A DNA stretch of 64,000 nucleotides from Brassicibacter mesophilus (GTDB taxonomy: Bacteria > Bacillota > Clostridia > Tissierellales > Proteiniboraceae): contig NZ_JBNPXI010000003.1 in assembly GCF_050433385.1 (NCBI RefSeq), forward strand, positions 310,001 to 374,000. Direction: 5' to 3'. Positions within the stretch are counted from its first letter, which is position 1; each line of letters opens with the position of its first letter. Below, in pieces: positions 17,775-26,607 of this stretch. The translations under genes were made by a program, and so were the position numbers. Below the pieces are notes generated by a model that worked only from the letters and a program-made list of their open reading frames with translations, had not been told where the DNA came from and did no database searches.

Positions 17775-18794
17775 TTAATCAAACATTGATAGTTGCTCTA
17801 TTCCTAATGGATACAAATTAGATACAGTTAATCCAATAAGTCTAATACTTTTGTCAAAATGAATTTCACTTAAAAGATCAATGGCAGTCTCATATATTTG
17901 ATTTGAATAAAGGATATAGTCATTTAAAGTTCTACTTTTTGTGTGAACTTTAAAATCTTTATCCTTTATTTTTATAGTGACAGTTTTAGCCTGCATGTTT
18001 TTATGCTTTAAAGAAGTTTCCAGATCAAATGAAAAATCATGTAAATACTTCTTTATCAAATCTATGTCTTTAGTATTACTTGAGAGGGTACGTTCAGCTC
18101 CTATGGACTTTCTCTCACGAGTTACGTTTACTTTTCTTGAATCGGTACCACGGATTCTATTATATATTTCACTACCTATTTTCCCTAAAAAATCTATTAA
18201 AAAATCTTCGGAAAGCCTCATCAAATCTTCAATAGTATAAATACCTATGTTATTTAGCTTTTTTGCAGACTGCTTACCAATTCCATATACAGACGTGATG
18301 GAAAGTGGAAGCAGTATGTCAGGAATCATATCTTTAGTTATTATTTTAATTCCGTTAGGCTTATTCCAATCAGAAGCAAGTTTTGCTAAAAATTTATTAT
18401 ATGAAATACCAACAGATATGGTTAATCCAGTGTTTGTCTTAACATTTTGCTTAATAAGCTTAGCTATATTTAATGGGTGAATTCCTGTATAAGAAATATC
18501 TAGATATGCTTCGTCTATTGATAGAGGTTCTATTATATCAGTTATCTCGTACAATATATCAAATACTTCTCTAGACACTTCTTGATATCTTTTCATTCTT
18601 ACAGGTAAAAAGTATGCATTAGGGCACCTTTTTTTAGCAATAAAAATTGGCATAGCAGAGCGAACACCATATTTTCTAGCAGCATAATTAGCTGTAGTTA
18701 CAACACCATGATTGCTCGATCCTCCAACGATAACAGGATGACCCTTTAACTTGGGGTTGTCATGCTCTTCAACTGAAGCATAGAATGCATCCAT
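17775..18794 (-). CDS. dinB: DNA polymerase IV (Y family); true start unclear
   Basis: Translesion polymerase of about 340-360 residues. Palm motifs are DMDAFYASVEEHDNPKLKG at the start and SIDEAYLD with the catalytic Asp-Glu. Helix-hairpin-helix and little-finger regions follow (SVYGIGKQSAKKLNNIGI, ERKSIGAERTLSSNTKDI), and a short beta-clamp-like end EQLSMFD. The only standard start, ATG 18794, is the Met inside the conserved VDMDAF block, so it would remove the first catalytic Asp. The frame stays open upstream to a stop at 18860-18858 and encodes EDLNIIHVD before that Met, but contains only ATA/ATT codons as starts. AAAGGGGTGA lies at 18858-18866, fitting ATT 18851. Either a non-standard start or a sequence error is likely. 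Confidence 0.88.
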   Translation of the reverse strand: MDAFYASVEEHDNPKLKGHPVIVGGSSNHGVVTTANYAARKYGVRSAMPIFIAKKRCPNAYFLPVRMKRYQEVSREVFDILYEITDIIEPLSIDEAYLDISYTGIHPLNIAKLIKQNVKTNTGLTISVGISYNKFLAKLASDWNKPNGIKIITKDMIPDILLPLSITSVYGIGKQSAKKLNNIGIYTIEDLMRLSEDFLIDFLGKIGSEIYNRIRGTDSRKVNVTRERKSIGAERTLSSNTKDIDLIKKYLHDFSFDLETSLKHKNMQAKTVTIKIKDKDFKVHTKSRTLNDYILYSNQIYETAIDLLSEIHFDKSIRLIGLTVSNLYPLGIEQLSMFD

Positions 18795-19051
18795 ATCTAC
18801 ATGAATAATATTTAAATCTTCTATTTGAGTAAAATTATTATAAGAGATAATTGAAATTCACCCCTTTTTAACAAAGAAATTAATTGATTTTATTTATTAT
18901 TTATCTCCTTTATAATACCATAAACTACACTAGTCTATTAGCGTTTTTTATACAAATTATAAAGTGGACTATGTTGTAATAATGAAATTATAGTCAGAAT
19001 AATAAGATGAGATGCTTGAATAATAAAAATATAAGTGCTATAATCAAAGTA

Positions 19052-19075
19052 CAATATACAATAGTTTGTATATTG
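19052..19075 (+). promoter_or_regulatory. Palindromic operator upstream of yhfZ
   Basis: Perfect inverted repeat: CAATATACAA (19052-19061) and TTGTATATTG (19066-19075) around TAGT. It ends 17 bases before the yhfZ start, so binding would block yhfZ expression. A second copy with the same geometry lies at 20044. Probably the YhfZ binding site (autoregulation). Confidence 0.65.
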
Positions 19076-19092
19076 GGAAAGGAAGAATAAAT

Positions 19093-20031
19093 ATGAATGA
19101 TTTTAAAAAGAAACTTATGTCTAAAAATGGAAAAATAACTATGCTCTTAGCTAAAGATATGTTAACTCTTTCTGAAGGTGATAGAATAAAAACATTCGGA
19201 CAATATGCAGAAGCATTTAATATTGGGAGAGGAACAGTCCAATCAGCTATAAAGCTTCTACAGGATGAAGAAGCAATAAAGCTAGAATCTAGAGGACATC
19301 TTGGTACTTTTATTATATGGATGGATTATAAGAAGCTTTGGAGTATATCTGATCTAGGGGTAATTATGGGCGTAATGCCGCTTCCATATTCTAGGAGGTA
19401 CGAAGGACTTGCAACGGGGTTATTTAAGGTTTTTGAAAAGGCTGATATACCGTTTAGCTTAGCTTTCATGAGAGGAGCAAGCAAAAGAACACAAGCACTC
19501 AATTTAGATAAGTATGATTTTGCTATTGTTTCAAAATTAGCAGCATCATTAGAAATAAGAAAGTCTTCAGATATTGAGATTATTCATGAATTTAGTGAAG
19601 GAAGTTATGTTAAAAAACATGTTGTTATTTTTAGAGAGAAAAATGAAGATGAGATTAGGGACGGAATGAGAGTTGCGATAGATCCTATGTCTATAGACCA
19701 AGTTATCTTAACTTCTTGCGAATGCGAAGGCAAAAATGTTGATTATATAGAAACATCTTATTCACAAATCATACAGAAGATGAAAAACAATGAAATCGAT
19801 GCAGCAGTATGGAGTGGGGACGAAATAGAAGAGAAATCACTTGACTTCAAGGTTTGTCCGTTAAACAAGCCTAAATCTATAGAGTTGGGTAGAGATGATA
19901 CAATTGCAACGATTGTAGTGAGTAAGAATAATAAAGAATTTGCTCACATATTAAAAAGGTTTATAAAAATGGAGGAAGTAGAGCACATACAAAAATTAGT
20001 AATTGATGAAAAAATTATTCCAGCGTATTAA
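19093..20031 (+). CDS. yhfZ: YhfZ-family GntR-like transcriptional regulator
   Basis: 312 residues. The N-terminal third is a winged helix-turn-helix (LSEGDRIKTFGQYAEAFNIG, GTVQSAIKLLQDEEAIKLE) followed by the linker SRGHLGTFI typical of YhfZ. The rest resembles a periplasmic-binding-protein fold used as ligand sensor (MPLPYSRRYEGLATGLFKVF, AFMRGASKRTQALNLDKYDF, VAIDPMSIDQVILTS). ATG 19093 is preferred over an in-frame upstream ATG because GGAAAGGAAG is well placed. It leads the yhf-type operon, as in enterobacteria, with operators before it and after it. The ligand is unknown. Confidence 0.85.
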   Translation: MNDFKKKLMSKNGKITMLLAKDMLTLSEGDRIKTFGQYAEAFNIGRGTVQSAIKLLQDEEAIKLESRGHLGTFIIWMDYKKLWSISDLGVIMGVMPLPYSRRYEGLATGLFKVFEKADIPFSLAFMRGASKRTQALNLDKYDFAIVSKLAASLEIRKSSDIEIIHEFSEGSYVKKHVVIFREKNEDEIRDGMRVAIDPMSIDQVILTSCECEGKNVDYIETSYSQIIQKMKNNEIDAAVWSGDEIEEKSLDFKVCPLNKPKSIELGRDDTIATIVVSKNNKEFAHILKRFIKMEEVEHIQKLVIDEKIIPAY

Positions 20032-20043
20032 AAATTTTGCGTG

Positions 20044-20067
20044 GAATATACAAAATACTGTACTTTG
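20044..20067 (+). promoter_or_regulatory. Second YhfZ-type operator, before the structural genes
   Basis: GAATATACAA (20044-20053), 4 bases, then CTGTACTTTG (20058-20067). Compared with the site at 19052 the left arm matches 9 of 10 and the right arm 7 of 10, with the same 4-base spacing. It lies 40 bases before the PRD gene, suggesting separate control of the enzymes and transporter. Confidence 0.5.
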
Positions 20068-20107
20068 TTTTAACTTAATAAATCACACTATTCTAGGAGG
20101 TATTTTT

Positions 20108-20485
20108 ATGGATCAAAATTTATATCTAAGATTAGATATACTCAAAGAAGCTGGCGAAATCAGTGAAGAAATAAAGGAAGCTGTTTTAGAGTTTATTAAT
20201 TCTCTCGAAAGTAAATATCGTATAGATATAACTGAAGAAAATGGTTCTATGCTGGTTACACATTTATCAATGGCTTTATCAAGAATTATGAGAGGAGAAC
20301 AAGTTAATCCTATAGATGATCTAATATTTTCTGAAGTTAAGCAGAGTCAGATATATAGCGAGTTACCTGAGTTTTATAAGAAAATTGAAAACAAGCTTGA
20401 AATAGAAATACCTGAATCAGAAAAAGGGTTCATTGCATTACATGCATGTACTTTAATTAATAAAGAGAGAAAGGAGGAGATGTAG
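20108..20485 (+). CDS. yhfY: PRD-domain protein, YhfY-like
   Basis: 125 residues forming a single PTS regulation domain: helices with SEEIKEAVLEFINSLESK, conserved His in LVTHLSMALSRIMRGE and a second His in GFIALHACTLINKERKEE. PRDs are normally phosphorylated on such histidines by PTS proteins, but no PTS gene is present here. There is no DNA-binding or antiterminator domain, as in E. coli YhfY. AGGAGG precedes ATG 20108; an upstream in-frame ATG overlapping yhfZ is unlikely. It ends 1 base before yhfU. The PRD may link the operon to carbon status (inference). Confidence 0.8.
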   Translation: MDQNLYLRLDILKEAGEISEEIKEAVLEFINSLESKYRIDITEENGSMLVTHLSMALSRIMRGEQVNPIDDLIFSEVKQSQIYSELPEFYKKIENKLEIEIPESEKGFIALHACTLINKERKEEM

Positions 20486-20486
20486 G

Positions 20487-20855
20487 ATGATTAAAATTGC
20501 AATTGGAGGACAAGTAGAAAAACAAAACATTGCAAATTTAGTAAAAGAACTTGGGGGTGATAGAGTAGAAGTACAAGTGAAAACAGACCTTCAGGCTGCA
20601 AGCGACGTGAAAGTGGGTAAAGCAGACTATTATTTAGGTGCATGCCATACAGGAGGTGGAGGAGCACTAAGCATGGCAATGGCCTTACTTACAAGAGATA
20701 AGTGTGCAACTGTTTCAATGCCTGGAAAGCCACCAAAAGAAGAAGAGATTATCAAAGCAGTCCAAGAAGGAAAGATAGCTTTTGGTTTTACTGGAGATCA
20801 TTTTGAAAATGCTGTACCGGTAATTGTAAGGGAAATCCTTAAAAAACATGATTAA
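20487..20855 (+). CDS. yhfU: YhfU family protein (DUF2620)
   Basis: A 122-residue soluble alpha/beta protein, MIKIAIGGQVEKQNIANLV..., with glycine-rich HTGGGGALSMAMALL and PGKPPKEEEIIKAVQEGKIA blocks that mark DUF2620/YhfU. The compact fold and size resemble PTS EIIB-like subunits. With a PRD protein before it and the YhfT membrane protein after it, a transporter-associated role is plausible but unproven. Start ATG 20487 has GGAGGAG upstream; 14 bases separate it from yhfT. Confidence 0.82.
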   Translation: MIKIAIGGQVEKQNIANLVKELGGDRVEVQVKTDLQAASDVKVGKADYYLGACHTGGGGALSMAMALLTRDKCATVSMPGKPPKEEEIIKAVQEGKIAFGFTGDHFENAVPVIVREILKKHD

Positions 20856-20869
20856 AAGGGAGGAGAAAC

Positions 20870-22153
20870 ATGAAAATTTTACTTATTGCAATGATTGGTG
20901 CTTTAGCATCTATTATGGCAAATAAAGGGATTGCAGTATTTAATGATGGACTAAGACCCATAATACCAGAGCATATTGAAGGTAGAATGAGTAGAAAAGA
21001 ACTAGCAGCTACTGCATTTGCTATGAGTTTTGGTCTTGTAATTGGTTTTGGAATTCCATTTTCACTGACAGCAAGTATTTTATTAATTCATTGTATTTTG
21101 TTAGGTACAGATATTATAGGAACTTCTTCGCCAGATGGAACAAAAGGTTTGGCAATATCGGGAATTGTAGGTGCACTTTATGGTGTAGGACTTATGTTAG
21201 GGTTAGAAAGCATTGTAAATGTATTTAAGCTTCTTCCTGTTGATTTCCTTGGAAATCTAGGTCAAGTTGGTGCTCCAGTAGTTGTGGCATTTGCTGCTTT
21301 CCCAGCACTTGCGACAGGATACCAATTTGGAGCAAAAAAAGGTTTGTTAAACCTGGTAGTATCGCTATTAGCAAGACAATTGGCTGTTTTGGTTAGCCCA
21401 ATAACACTAGGCACTGCTTCGGTTGTTATCAACCCAGAAGGAGCTGCGCTCATAGTAGGTATGGCTATTTTATTAATATTTGCAATGAGAGAAAAGTCTG
21501 AAGAGGAAACGATAGATTTAACATCAGTATTTAGCGATAGAGTAAAGAAAATCAAGAAAAACATATTGTTTATTATGGCAATGGGTGCTTTGGTTTCAGG
21601 AGCTACAGCTTATAGTTTAATAGCTGGAGATCCAATATCTCTTAATTTATTGAGTGAAGGTAAATATATTGATGCTGGATTTGCAGCTTTAGCAAGAGGA
21701 ATAGGGTTTATTCCTTTAATAGCGTCAACTGCTATTGCTACAGGTGTTTATGGTCCTGTAGGTATGACGTTTGTATTCGTAATAGGTTTATTTGTAAGAA
21801 ATCCAATTATAGCTGCTGTATTAGGTGCTCTAGTGATTGGTTTAGAGGTATTATTCTTAGATAGTATAGCAAGATTTTTAGATAAGTTTCCTGGCATTAG
21901 AAGTTCAGGAGACAATATTAGAAATGCAATGTCTAGATTACTAGAAATAGCTTTATTGGTTGGTGGTATGAATGCTGCTAATGCCATTGCTCCGGGAATA
22001 GGTTTCTTCGCAGTGGTAGGATTATATATATTAAATGAAATTGCGGGCAGACCAGTCGTTCGTATGGCGGTAGGACCAATCGCGGCTATTTTAGTAGGTA
22101 TATTTGTAAACATACTAGCAGTATTTGGATTATTTATTCCTCCTGCAGTGTAG
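20870..22153 (+). CDS. yhfT: YhfT family membrane transporter
   Basis: 427 residues with about ten to twelve hydrophobic helices. The N-terminal block (MANKGIAVFNDGLRPIIPEH, then IEGRMSRKELAATAFAMSFG) and SSPDGTKGLAISGIVGALYG match YhfT. A cytoplasmic loop (EKSEEETIDLTSVFSDRVKK) splits the two halves. It is the only membrane protein of the operon and so the likely importer of its substrate. GGGAGGAG precedes ATG 20870. A strong hairpin follows. Confidence 0.85.
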   Translation: MKILLIAMIGALASIMANKGIAVFNDGLRPIIPEHIEGRMSRKELAATAFAMSFGLVIGFGIPFSLTASILLIHCILLGTDIIGTSSPDGTKGLAISGIVGALYGVGLMLGLESIVNVFKLLPVDFLGNLGQVGAPVVVAFAAFPALATGYQFGAKKGLLNLVVSLLARQLAVLVSPITLGTASVVINPEGAALIVGMAILLIFAMREKSEEETIDLTSVFSDRVKKIKKNILFIMAMGALVSGATAYSLIAGDPISLNLLSEGKYIDAGFAALARGIGFIPLIASTAIATGVYGPVGMTFVFVIGLFVRNPIIAAVLGALVIGLEVLFLDSIARFLDKFPGIRSSGDNIRNAMSRLLEIALLVGGMNAANAIAPGIGFFAVVGLYILNEIAGRPVVRMAVGPIAAILVGIFVNILAVFGLFIPPAV

Positions 22154-22167
22154 TCATAAAAAACTAT

Positions 22168-22201
22168 TTCACAAAGCCAAGGGATTCCTTGGCTTTGTGA
22201 A
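22168..22201 (+). other. Stable intra-operon hairpin after yhfT
   Basis: A perfect 15-bp stem (22168-22182 with 22187-22201, arms TTCACAAAGCCAAGG and complement) with loop GATT. On the plus strand it is followed by AAAAACAAAG, not T, so it is not a classical terminator. It may instead protect or process mRNA between the regulatory/transport genes and the enzymes. Confidence 0.6.
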
Positions 22202-22228
22202 AAAACAAAGTAAAGAAGGTGAGGTAAA

Positions 22229-23350
22229 ATGAACTTGAATGAAAACTTGCTTTTTCAAATGCAAAAGGTTAGTAAAATGACTTTTAAGGCTAAAGAAATG
22301 GAAGGAAAAAGTGTAGTATATTCAAGGAAAGAAGTAGTAGATGAGGCTGTTATTACTTTGAGAAAAGAACCTGAAGCAAATATAGTATTATTTGGAGTTA
22401 AGAATACTAATCAGATAAATGTAGAGATAGTAAAAAAGTTGCAGAGCATAGAGGGTTTTCTTTTTCATACAATAGACAAAATGTCAGAAAGAGGAAGGGC
22501 AGTTGACATAGATATTATCAATCCATTAACAGGCAGAGTAATGACAGGTTCATCTAGTGGAGGATGTGTAAATATTTTAAGAGGAGCAAATGACCTTGCT
22601 GTTGGAACTGATGGAGGCGGCTCTGTTATTGCTCCAGCAATAAGTACAGGATTATATTCTATAATGGCAAAAGGAATGGGCGTTAAGGGCAATAGTCAAA
22701 GAAAATCTACAGACCATATTGTTTTTACACCAGGGATTGGAGTAATTAGTCATGATTATAATTTATGCATAAAAGCAGTAGAAATGCTTACTAATCATGC
22801 AATCAGTACAGATGAAATAGATGTTAGGAACAATCATATAAGAGTTGCTATACCCAAAAGAGGAGCTGCTATATTACCTGATGGTCAAGATATGAGAGAC
22901 ATTATCAATAAAGTAGTCAATAAAGCTATAGATATTGTAGAATTTGTTGAGGTAGATTTTGGGGAGCTAGATGACAGAAGTAGCATGATTGATGCATACC
23001 AAAAAATTATTAATAATGACATTGATATTATAATGACTGCAGAAGGGCCAGTAGATGTATTTGGAATAGGCGACTCAGTTCTAGGTCAATGGGGTAAGAC
23101 TGGATCAAGCATTCAAAATAAATCAGGCAAATATCTTTTGAAAATAGCCAATATGGTAGATGCTACAGCTGTAAGTATTCCAACACAAGAATTAGGAATA
23201 GGTATTTTACTAGTTGGTAAGTCAGGCATAGAAACAGGTAAGAAAGTTATTGCATTGGGAAACATCATAAAAGATGTTTTTCAAATACCAGAATTATTTA
23301 ATAGATATTTCATTGATAGCTATAAAAATGATGGGTTAGGATTTATATAG
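22229..23350 (+). CDS. Amidase-signature-like protein of the yhf operon
   Basis: 373 residues. Residues 107-112 (GSSSGG) and 126-132 (GTDGGGS) reproduce the amidase-signature Ser-rich and GTDxGGS blocks, 23-24 residues apart as in true amidases, placing the expected nucleophile at Ser132. The N-terminal Lys-Asp motif of the Ser-cisSer-Lys triad is not recognisable, and the protein is about 100 residues shorter than usual amidases, so it is divergent. Gene order places it between yhfT and php. E. coli yhf operons, as I know them, lack it. Amide hydrolysis or a non-catalytic binding role are both possible. Confidence 0.65.
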   Translation: MNLNENLLFQMQKVSKMTFKAKEMEGKSVVYSRKEVVDEAVITLRKEPEANIVLFGVKNTNQINVEIVKKLQSIEGFLFHTIDKMSERGRAVDIDIINPLTGRVMTGSSSGGCVNILRGANDLAVGTDGGGSVIAPAISTGLYSIMAKGMGVKGNSQRKSTDHIVFTPGIGVISHDYNLCIKAVEMLTNHAISTDEIDVRNNHIRVAIPKRGAAILPDGQDMRDIINKVVNKAIDIVEFVEVDFGELDDRSSMIDAYQKIINNDIDIIMTAEGPVDVFGIGDSVLGQWGKTGSSIQNKSGKYLLKIANMVDATAVSIPTQELGIGILLVGKSGIETGKKVIALGNIIKDVFQIPELFNRYFIDSYKNDGLGFI

Positions 23351-23391
23351 TACTTAAGCTACAATGTATAAAAGCTTAAAGGAGGTTTAAA

Positions 23392-24300
23392 ATGCAAATT
23401 CAGACAATAAACGGTGTTATTCCTGTGGAACACCTTGGAAAAACATTTATTCATGAGCATTTAAGAATTGATTTATCAAGCCATAAAAAAGACAATGACA
23501 CGAATTTTGATGATATAGATTCTGTGATTGATGAAATGAAGATGCTGAAAAATAGAGGGATAGATGCCATAGTTGAGGTTACGAATAGAGGAATGGGCAG
23601 AGACATCGAAGCAATGAGTAGAATCGGTAAAGAATCAGGAATAAAAATAATTTTAAGTACTGGATTTTATAAAGAGCCGTTTTTACCACAATATGTTTAT
23701 GAGAAGGAAGAGAAAGATCTTGTTAAGCTTTTACTTGAGGATATTTTAGTAGGTATTGATGGAACTCAAGCTAAGGCTCATGTAATTGGAGAGATTGGTA
23801 CGAGTAAGGATACTATAACACCTATGGAACATAAAATTTTCAGAGTTGCTGCATTGACTCACTTAGAAACAGGGAAACCAATTTCAACTCATACGACACT
23901 TGGAACTATGGCTTTAGAACAACTTGAACTACTAAAAGAATATTCTATAGATTTATCTAAAATTGTAATTGGACACCTAGATTTAAAATGTGATTTAGAT
24001 TATCATTTGAGGGTTGCAGATACAGGCTGTTTTATGGCCTTTGATACAATTGGTAAAGCAAATTATCAACCTGATGAAAAACGTATAGAGAATATCGTGA
24101 AGCTTGTAAACAGAGGGCATGTTGACCAAATTGTTCTGTCTCAAGACATTACTAGAAAGTCACATTTAAAGATAAATAAGGGAATAGGATATAGCTATAT
24201 GATAGATAAATTTTTACCTAAACTCATAGAAGCGGGAGTTAGTGAATTAGACATTAATAAGATGCTTATTGACAACCCTAGAAGATTACTTGGAATATAG
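23392..24300 (+). CDS. php: Phosphotriesterase-homology protein (amidohydrolase superfamily)
   Basis: 302 residues with binuclear-metal site motifs in order: HEH (His21, His23), a bridging Glu in HVIGEIGTSKD (Glu where the true phosphotriesterase has carboxylated Lys, as in Php proteins), PISTHTT (His), GHLDLKCD (His) and LSQDIT (Asp). The family includes lactonases and esterases, and its name does not mean organophosphate is the substrate. AAAGGAGG precedes ATG 23392. It sits 41 bases after the amidase-like gene and 10 bases before yhfS. Confidence 0.88.
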   Translation: MQIQTINGVIPVEHLGKTFIHEHLRIDLSSHKKDNDTNFDDIDSVIDEMKMLKNRGIDAIVEVTNRGMGRDIEAMSRIGKESGIKIILSTGFYKEPFLPQYVYEKEEKDLVKLLLEDILVGIDGTQAKAHVIGEIGTSKDTITPMEHKIFRVAALTHLETGKPISTHTTLGTMALEQLELLKEYSIDLSKIVIGHLDLKCDLDYHLRVADTGCFMAFDTIGKANYQPDEKRIENIVKLVNRGHVDQIVLSQDITRKSHLKINKGIGYSYMIDKFLPKLIEAGVSELDINKMLIDNPRRLLGI

Positions 24301-24310
24301 GAGGTTTAGT

Positions 24311-25417
24311 ATGAAAGCATATCCTTTAAAAACTATAGATTTAGAAAAAGCAAAAAAACTTCAATTCAAACTTGTAGATATTATACATCAACATTTTGAT
24401 GGGTATGAGTTTTTGCAGGGTGGAGATTATGGAGTTGTACCAGGATTGGGACGTCCAAGATATACAGAAAAGGTAGAAAAGGCTTTAGCACAATTTTTTG
24501 AAGCTGAAGATGTAGTATTAGTTCGTGGGGCAGGAACAGGGGCTATAAGAAACGTAATGAATACTATGCTTAAAAGTGGAGACAAGATACTTGTCCATAA
24601 AGCACCTATATATCCTACTACTAATGTAATTGTAGAATCAATGGGATTAGACCCTGTTTATATAGATTTTAACTATATCAAAGAAACAGATAGCACAATA
24701 GTTTCTAAGTGTAGTTTTGCTTTAATTCAGCATTCAAGACAAAAACTAGATGATAGTTATGATCTAGAAGAGGTGATAACAGAGCTTAAAAAGATGAATA
24801 GTAACTTAAAAATTTTAGTTGATGATAATTACGTTGTCATGAAATCAGAGAAAATAGGAGTTCAACTAGGAGCAGATGTCAGTGCTTTTTCATTGTTTAA
24901 ATTATTGGGACCTGAAGGCATTGGATGTGTTGCAGGCAGCAAAACGATAATTGACGACATAAGAAAAATTAATTATTCAGGTGGAAGTCAAGTGCAAGGC
25001 TATGAAGCTATGGACGCATTAAGATCTTTAGTTTATGCTCCTGTATCCTTAGCAATACAAGCTGAGGTGGGGAATGAAGTTGTTAGTAGGATAAATAATG
25101 GAGAAATAAATGGAGTTAAATCTGCTTTTATAGCAAATGCTCAATCTAGGGTTATCTTAGTTGAGTTTGAAGAAGCAATTGCAAAAAAAGTCTTAAAATA
25201 CAGTACTGAACTTGGGGCAGCGCCTTACCCTATAGGTGCAGAGTCTAGATATGAAATAGCTGCAATGTTTTACAGAGTATCTGGAACATTTTTAAAGTCA
25301 GATCCTAAACTGATAGATTATATGATTAGAATTAATCCAATGCGATCAGGTGCTGACACAGTGATTCGTGTTTTAAAGGATGCAGTTGATAAGGTCATGA
25401 GAGAAGGGAGCAAATAA
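24311..25417 (+). CDS. yhfS: YhfS-family PLP-dependent enzyme (fold type I)
   Basis: 368 residues with an aminotransferase-like fold. RGAGTGAIRNVMNTML is the cofactor-phosphate loop. LVDDNYVVM holds the Asp that contacts the PLP ring. SAFSLFKLLGPEGIG contains the expected Schiff-base Lys197. The early block GGDYGVVPGLGRPRYTEKVE matches YhfS-type enzymes. ATG 24311 is chosen with GAGG 7 bases upstream. The stop abuts the yhfX start, so the two PLP enzymes are tightly coupled. The reaction is unknown; a transamination or elimination on an amino compound is likely. Confidence 0.85.
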   Translation: MKAYPLKTIDLEKAKKLQFKLVDIIHQHFDGYEFLQGGDYGVVPGLGRPRYTEKVEKALAQFFEAEDVVLVRGAGTGAIRNVMNTMLKSGDKILVHKAPIYPTTNVIVESMGLDPVYIDFNYIKETDSTIVSKCSFALIQHSRQKLDDSYDLEEVITELKKMNSNLKILVDDNYVVMKSEKIGVQLGADVSAFSLFKLLGPEGIGCVAGSKTIIDDIRKINYSGGSQVQGYEAMDALRSLVYAPVSLAIQAEVGNEVVSRINNGEINGVKSAFIANAQSRVILVEFEEAIAKKVLKYSTELGAAPYPIGAESRYEIAAMFYRVSGTFLKSDPKLIDYMIRINPMRSGADTVIRVLKDAVDKVMREGSK

Positions 25418-26593
25418 ATGTTTCTAGATATGACATTGAAAAGAAATCCCCAATTAATCGAAGTTGCTGCTAATCTTCATAGCGAGGGGAAAATATATCC
25501 AAATACTTATGTATTAGATGTTGATGCAATAAAAAGTAATGTTGAAAAACTTGTCAAAGAAGCTGACAAGCATAATATTAAGCTTTATATGATGACTAAG
25601 CAGATAGGAAGAAACCCTGATATTGCTAAAATAATTCAAGAGTGCGGAATAGATAAGGCAGTAGCTGTAGATGCATGGGAAGCAATTACTCTTGGCAGAG
25701 CAGGAATTAAACTAGGAAATGTTGGTCATCTAGTACAGATACCTACATCAATGATAAATGAAATACTCTCATATAAGCCAGAGGTTATTACAGTTTTTAC
25801 TGTAGAAAAGGCTGCTCAGATTTCTTACAGAGCTCAAAAAATGAGGATGACACAGGACATTCTTCTTAAAGTTGTTGGCAAGAATGATATGATATACGAA
25901 GGGCAGACTGGTGGCTTCAAAGAGAGCGAGCTAATAGAGGCTGCGAAAGAGATAAATAAATTGTCTGGAGTACGTATCGTAGGTGTAACAGCTTTTCCTT
26001 GTTTTTTATATGACCAAGATAAAGGTACAATAATAAAAACAGAAAATGCTAATACATTAGTCAGATCTGCAGAAAGACTTGTTGATGAATTAGGTCTTTC
26101 AATCAATCAAATCAATGCTCCTAGTGCTACTACTATTGCATCTCTTCCGTTGCTTGAGGATATAGGAGCTACACATGGAGAGCCAGGCCATGGACTTACA
26201 GGCACTACTCCTCTACATGCTTTTAAAAATCTTGATGAGAAACCTGCAATGGTATATGTTAGTGAGGTGTCTCATTATTTCGATGGAAAGGCGTACACAT
26301 ATGGTGGAGGGTTTTATAGAAGATCTAAGATGCGAAAGGCTTTAATAGGAAAAAGCTTTACAGATATGAAAGATAATATCGTTGAAGCAGAGGAACCGTC
26401 ATTAGAAGCTATAGATTATTATGGAGCACTAAATATAAATGACAAAAAAGTAGATGTTGGGGATACAGTAATATATGCATTTAGGACTCAAATATTTGTT
26501 ACTAGAAGTGAAGTTGCTTTAGTAAAGGGGATACAGACAGGAAATCCTGAAATTTTAGGCATCTATGATAGCTTAGGAAAAAAACTCAGATAA
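25418..26593 (+). CDS. yhfX: YhfX-family PLP-dependent enzyme (alanine-racemase fold)
   Basis: 391 residues with an alanine-racemase-like (fold type III) N-terminal barrel. TYVLDVDAIKSNVEKLVKEA leads to LYMMTKQIGRNPD with the expected PLP lysine Lys61. Later blocks include GVTAFPCFLYD, NAPSATTIASLPLLEDIGAT and HGEPGHGLTGTTPLHA. The C-terminal third is beta-rich. ATG 25418 directly follows the yhfS TAA, which suggests translational coupling. YhfX proteins accompany YhfS and YhfW, but to my knowledge the substrate is not established. Confidence 0.87.
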   Translation: MFLDMTLKRNPQLIEVAANLHSEGKIYPNTYVLDVDAIKSNVEKLVKEADKHNIKLYMMTKQIGRNPDIAKIIQECGIDKAVAVDAWEAITLGRAGIKLGNVGHLVQIPTSMINEILSYKPEVITVFTVEKAAQISYRAQKMRMTQDILLKVVGKNDMIYEGQTGGFKESELIEAAKEINKLSGVRIVGVTAFPCFLYDQDKGTIIKTENANTLVRSAERLVDELGLSINQINAPSATTIASLPLLEDIGATHGEPGHGLTGTTPLHAFKNLDEKPAMVYVSEVSHYFDGKAYTYGGGFYRRSKMRKALIGKSFTDMKDNIVEAEEPSLEAIDYYGALNINDKKVDVGDTVIYAFRTQIFVTRSEVALVKGIQTGNPEILGIYDSLGKKLR

Positions 26594-26607
26594 AGGTAGT
26601 GTTATAA

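Noticed and set aside
22168..22201. Transcription terminator splitting the yhf-type operon.
   Set aside because: Strong stem but followed by A-rich, not T-rich, sequence on the plus strand; listed as an intra-operon hairpin instead.
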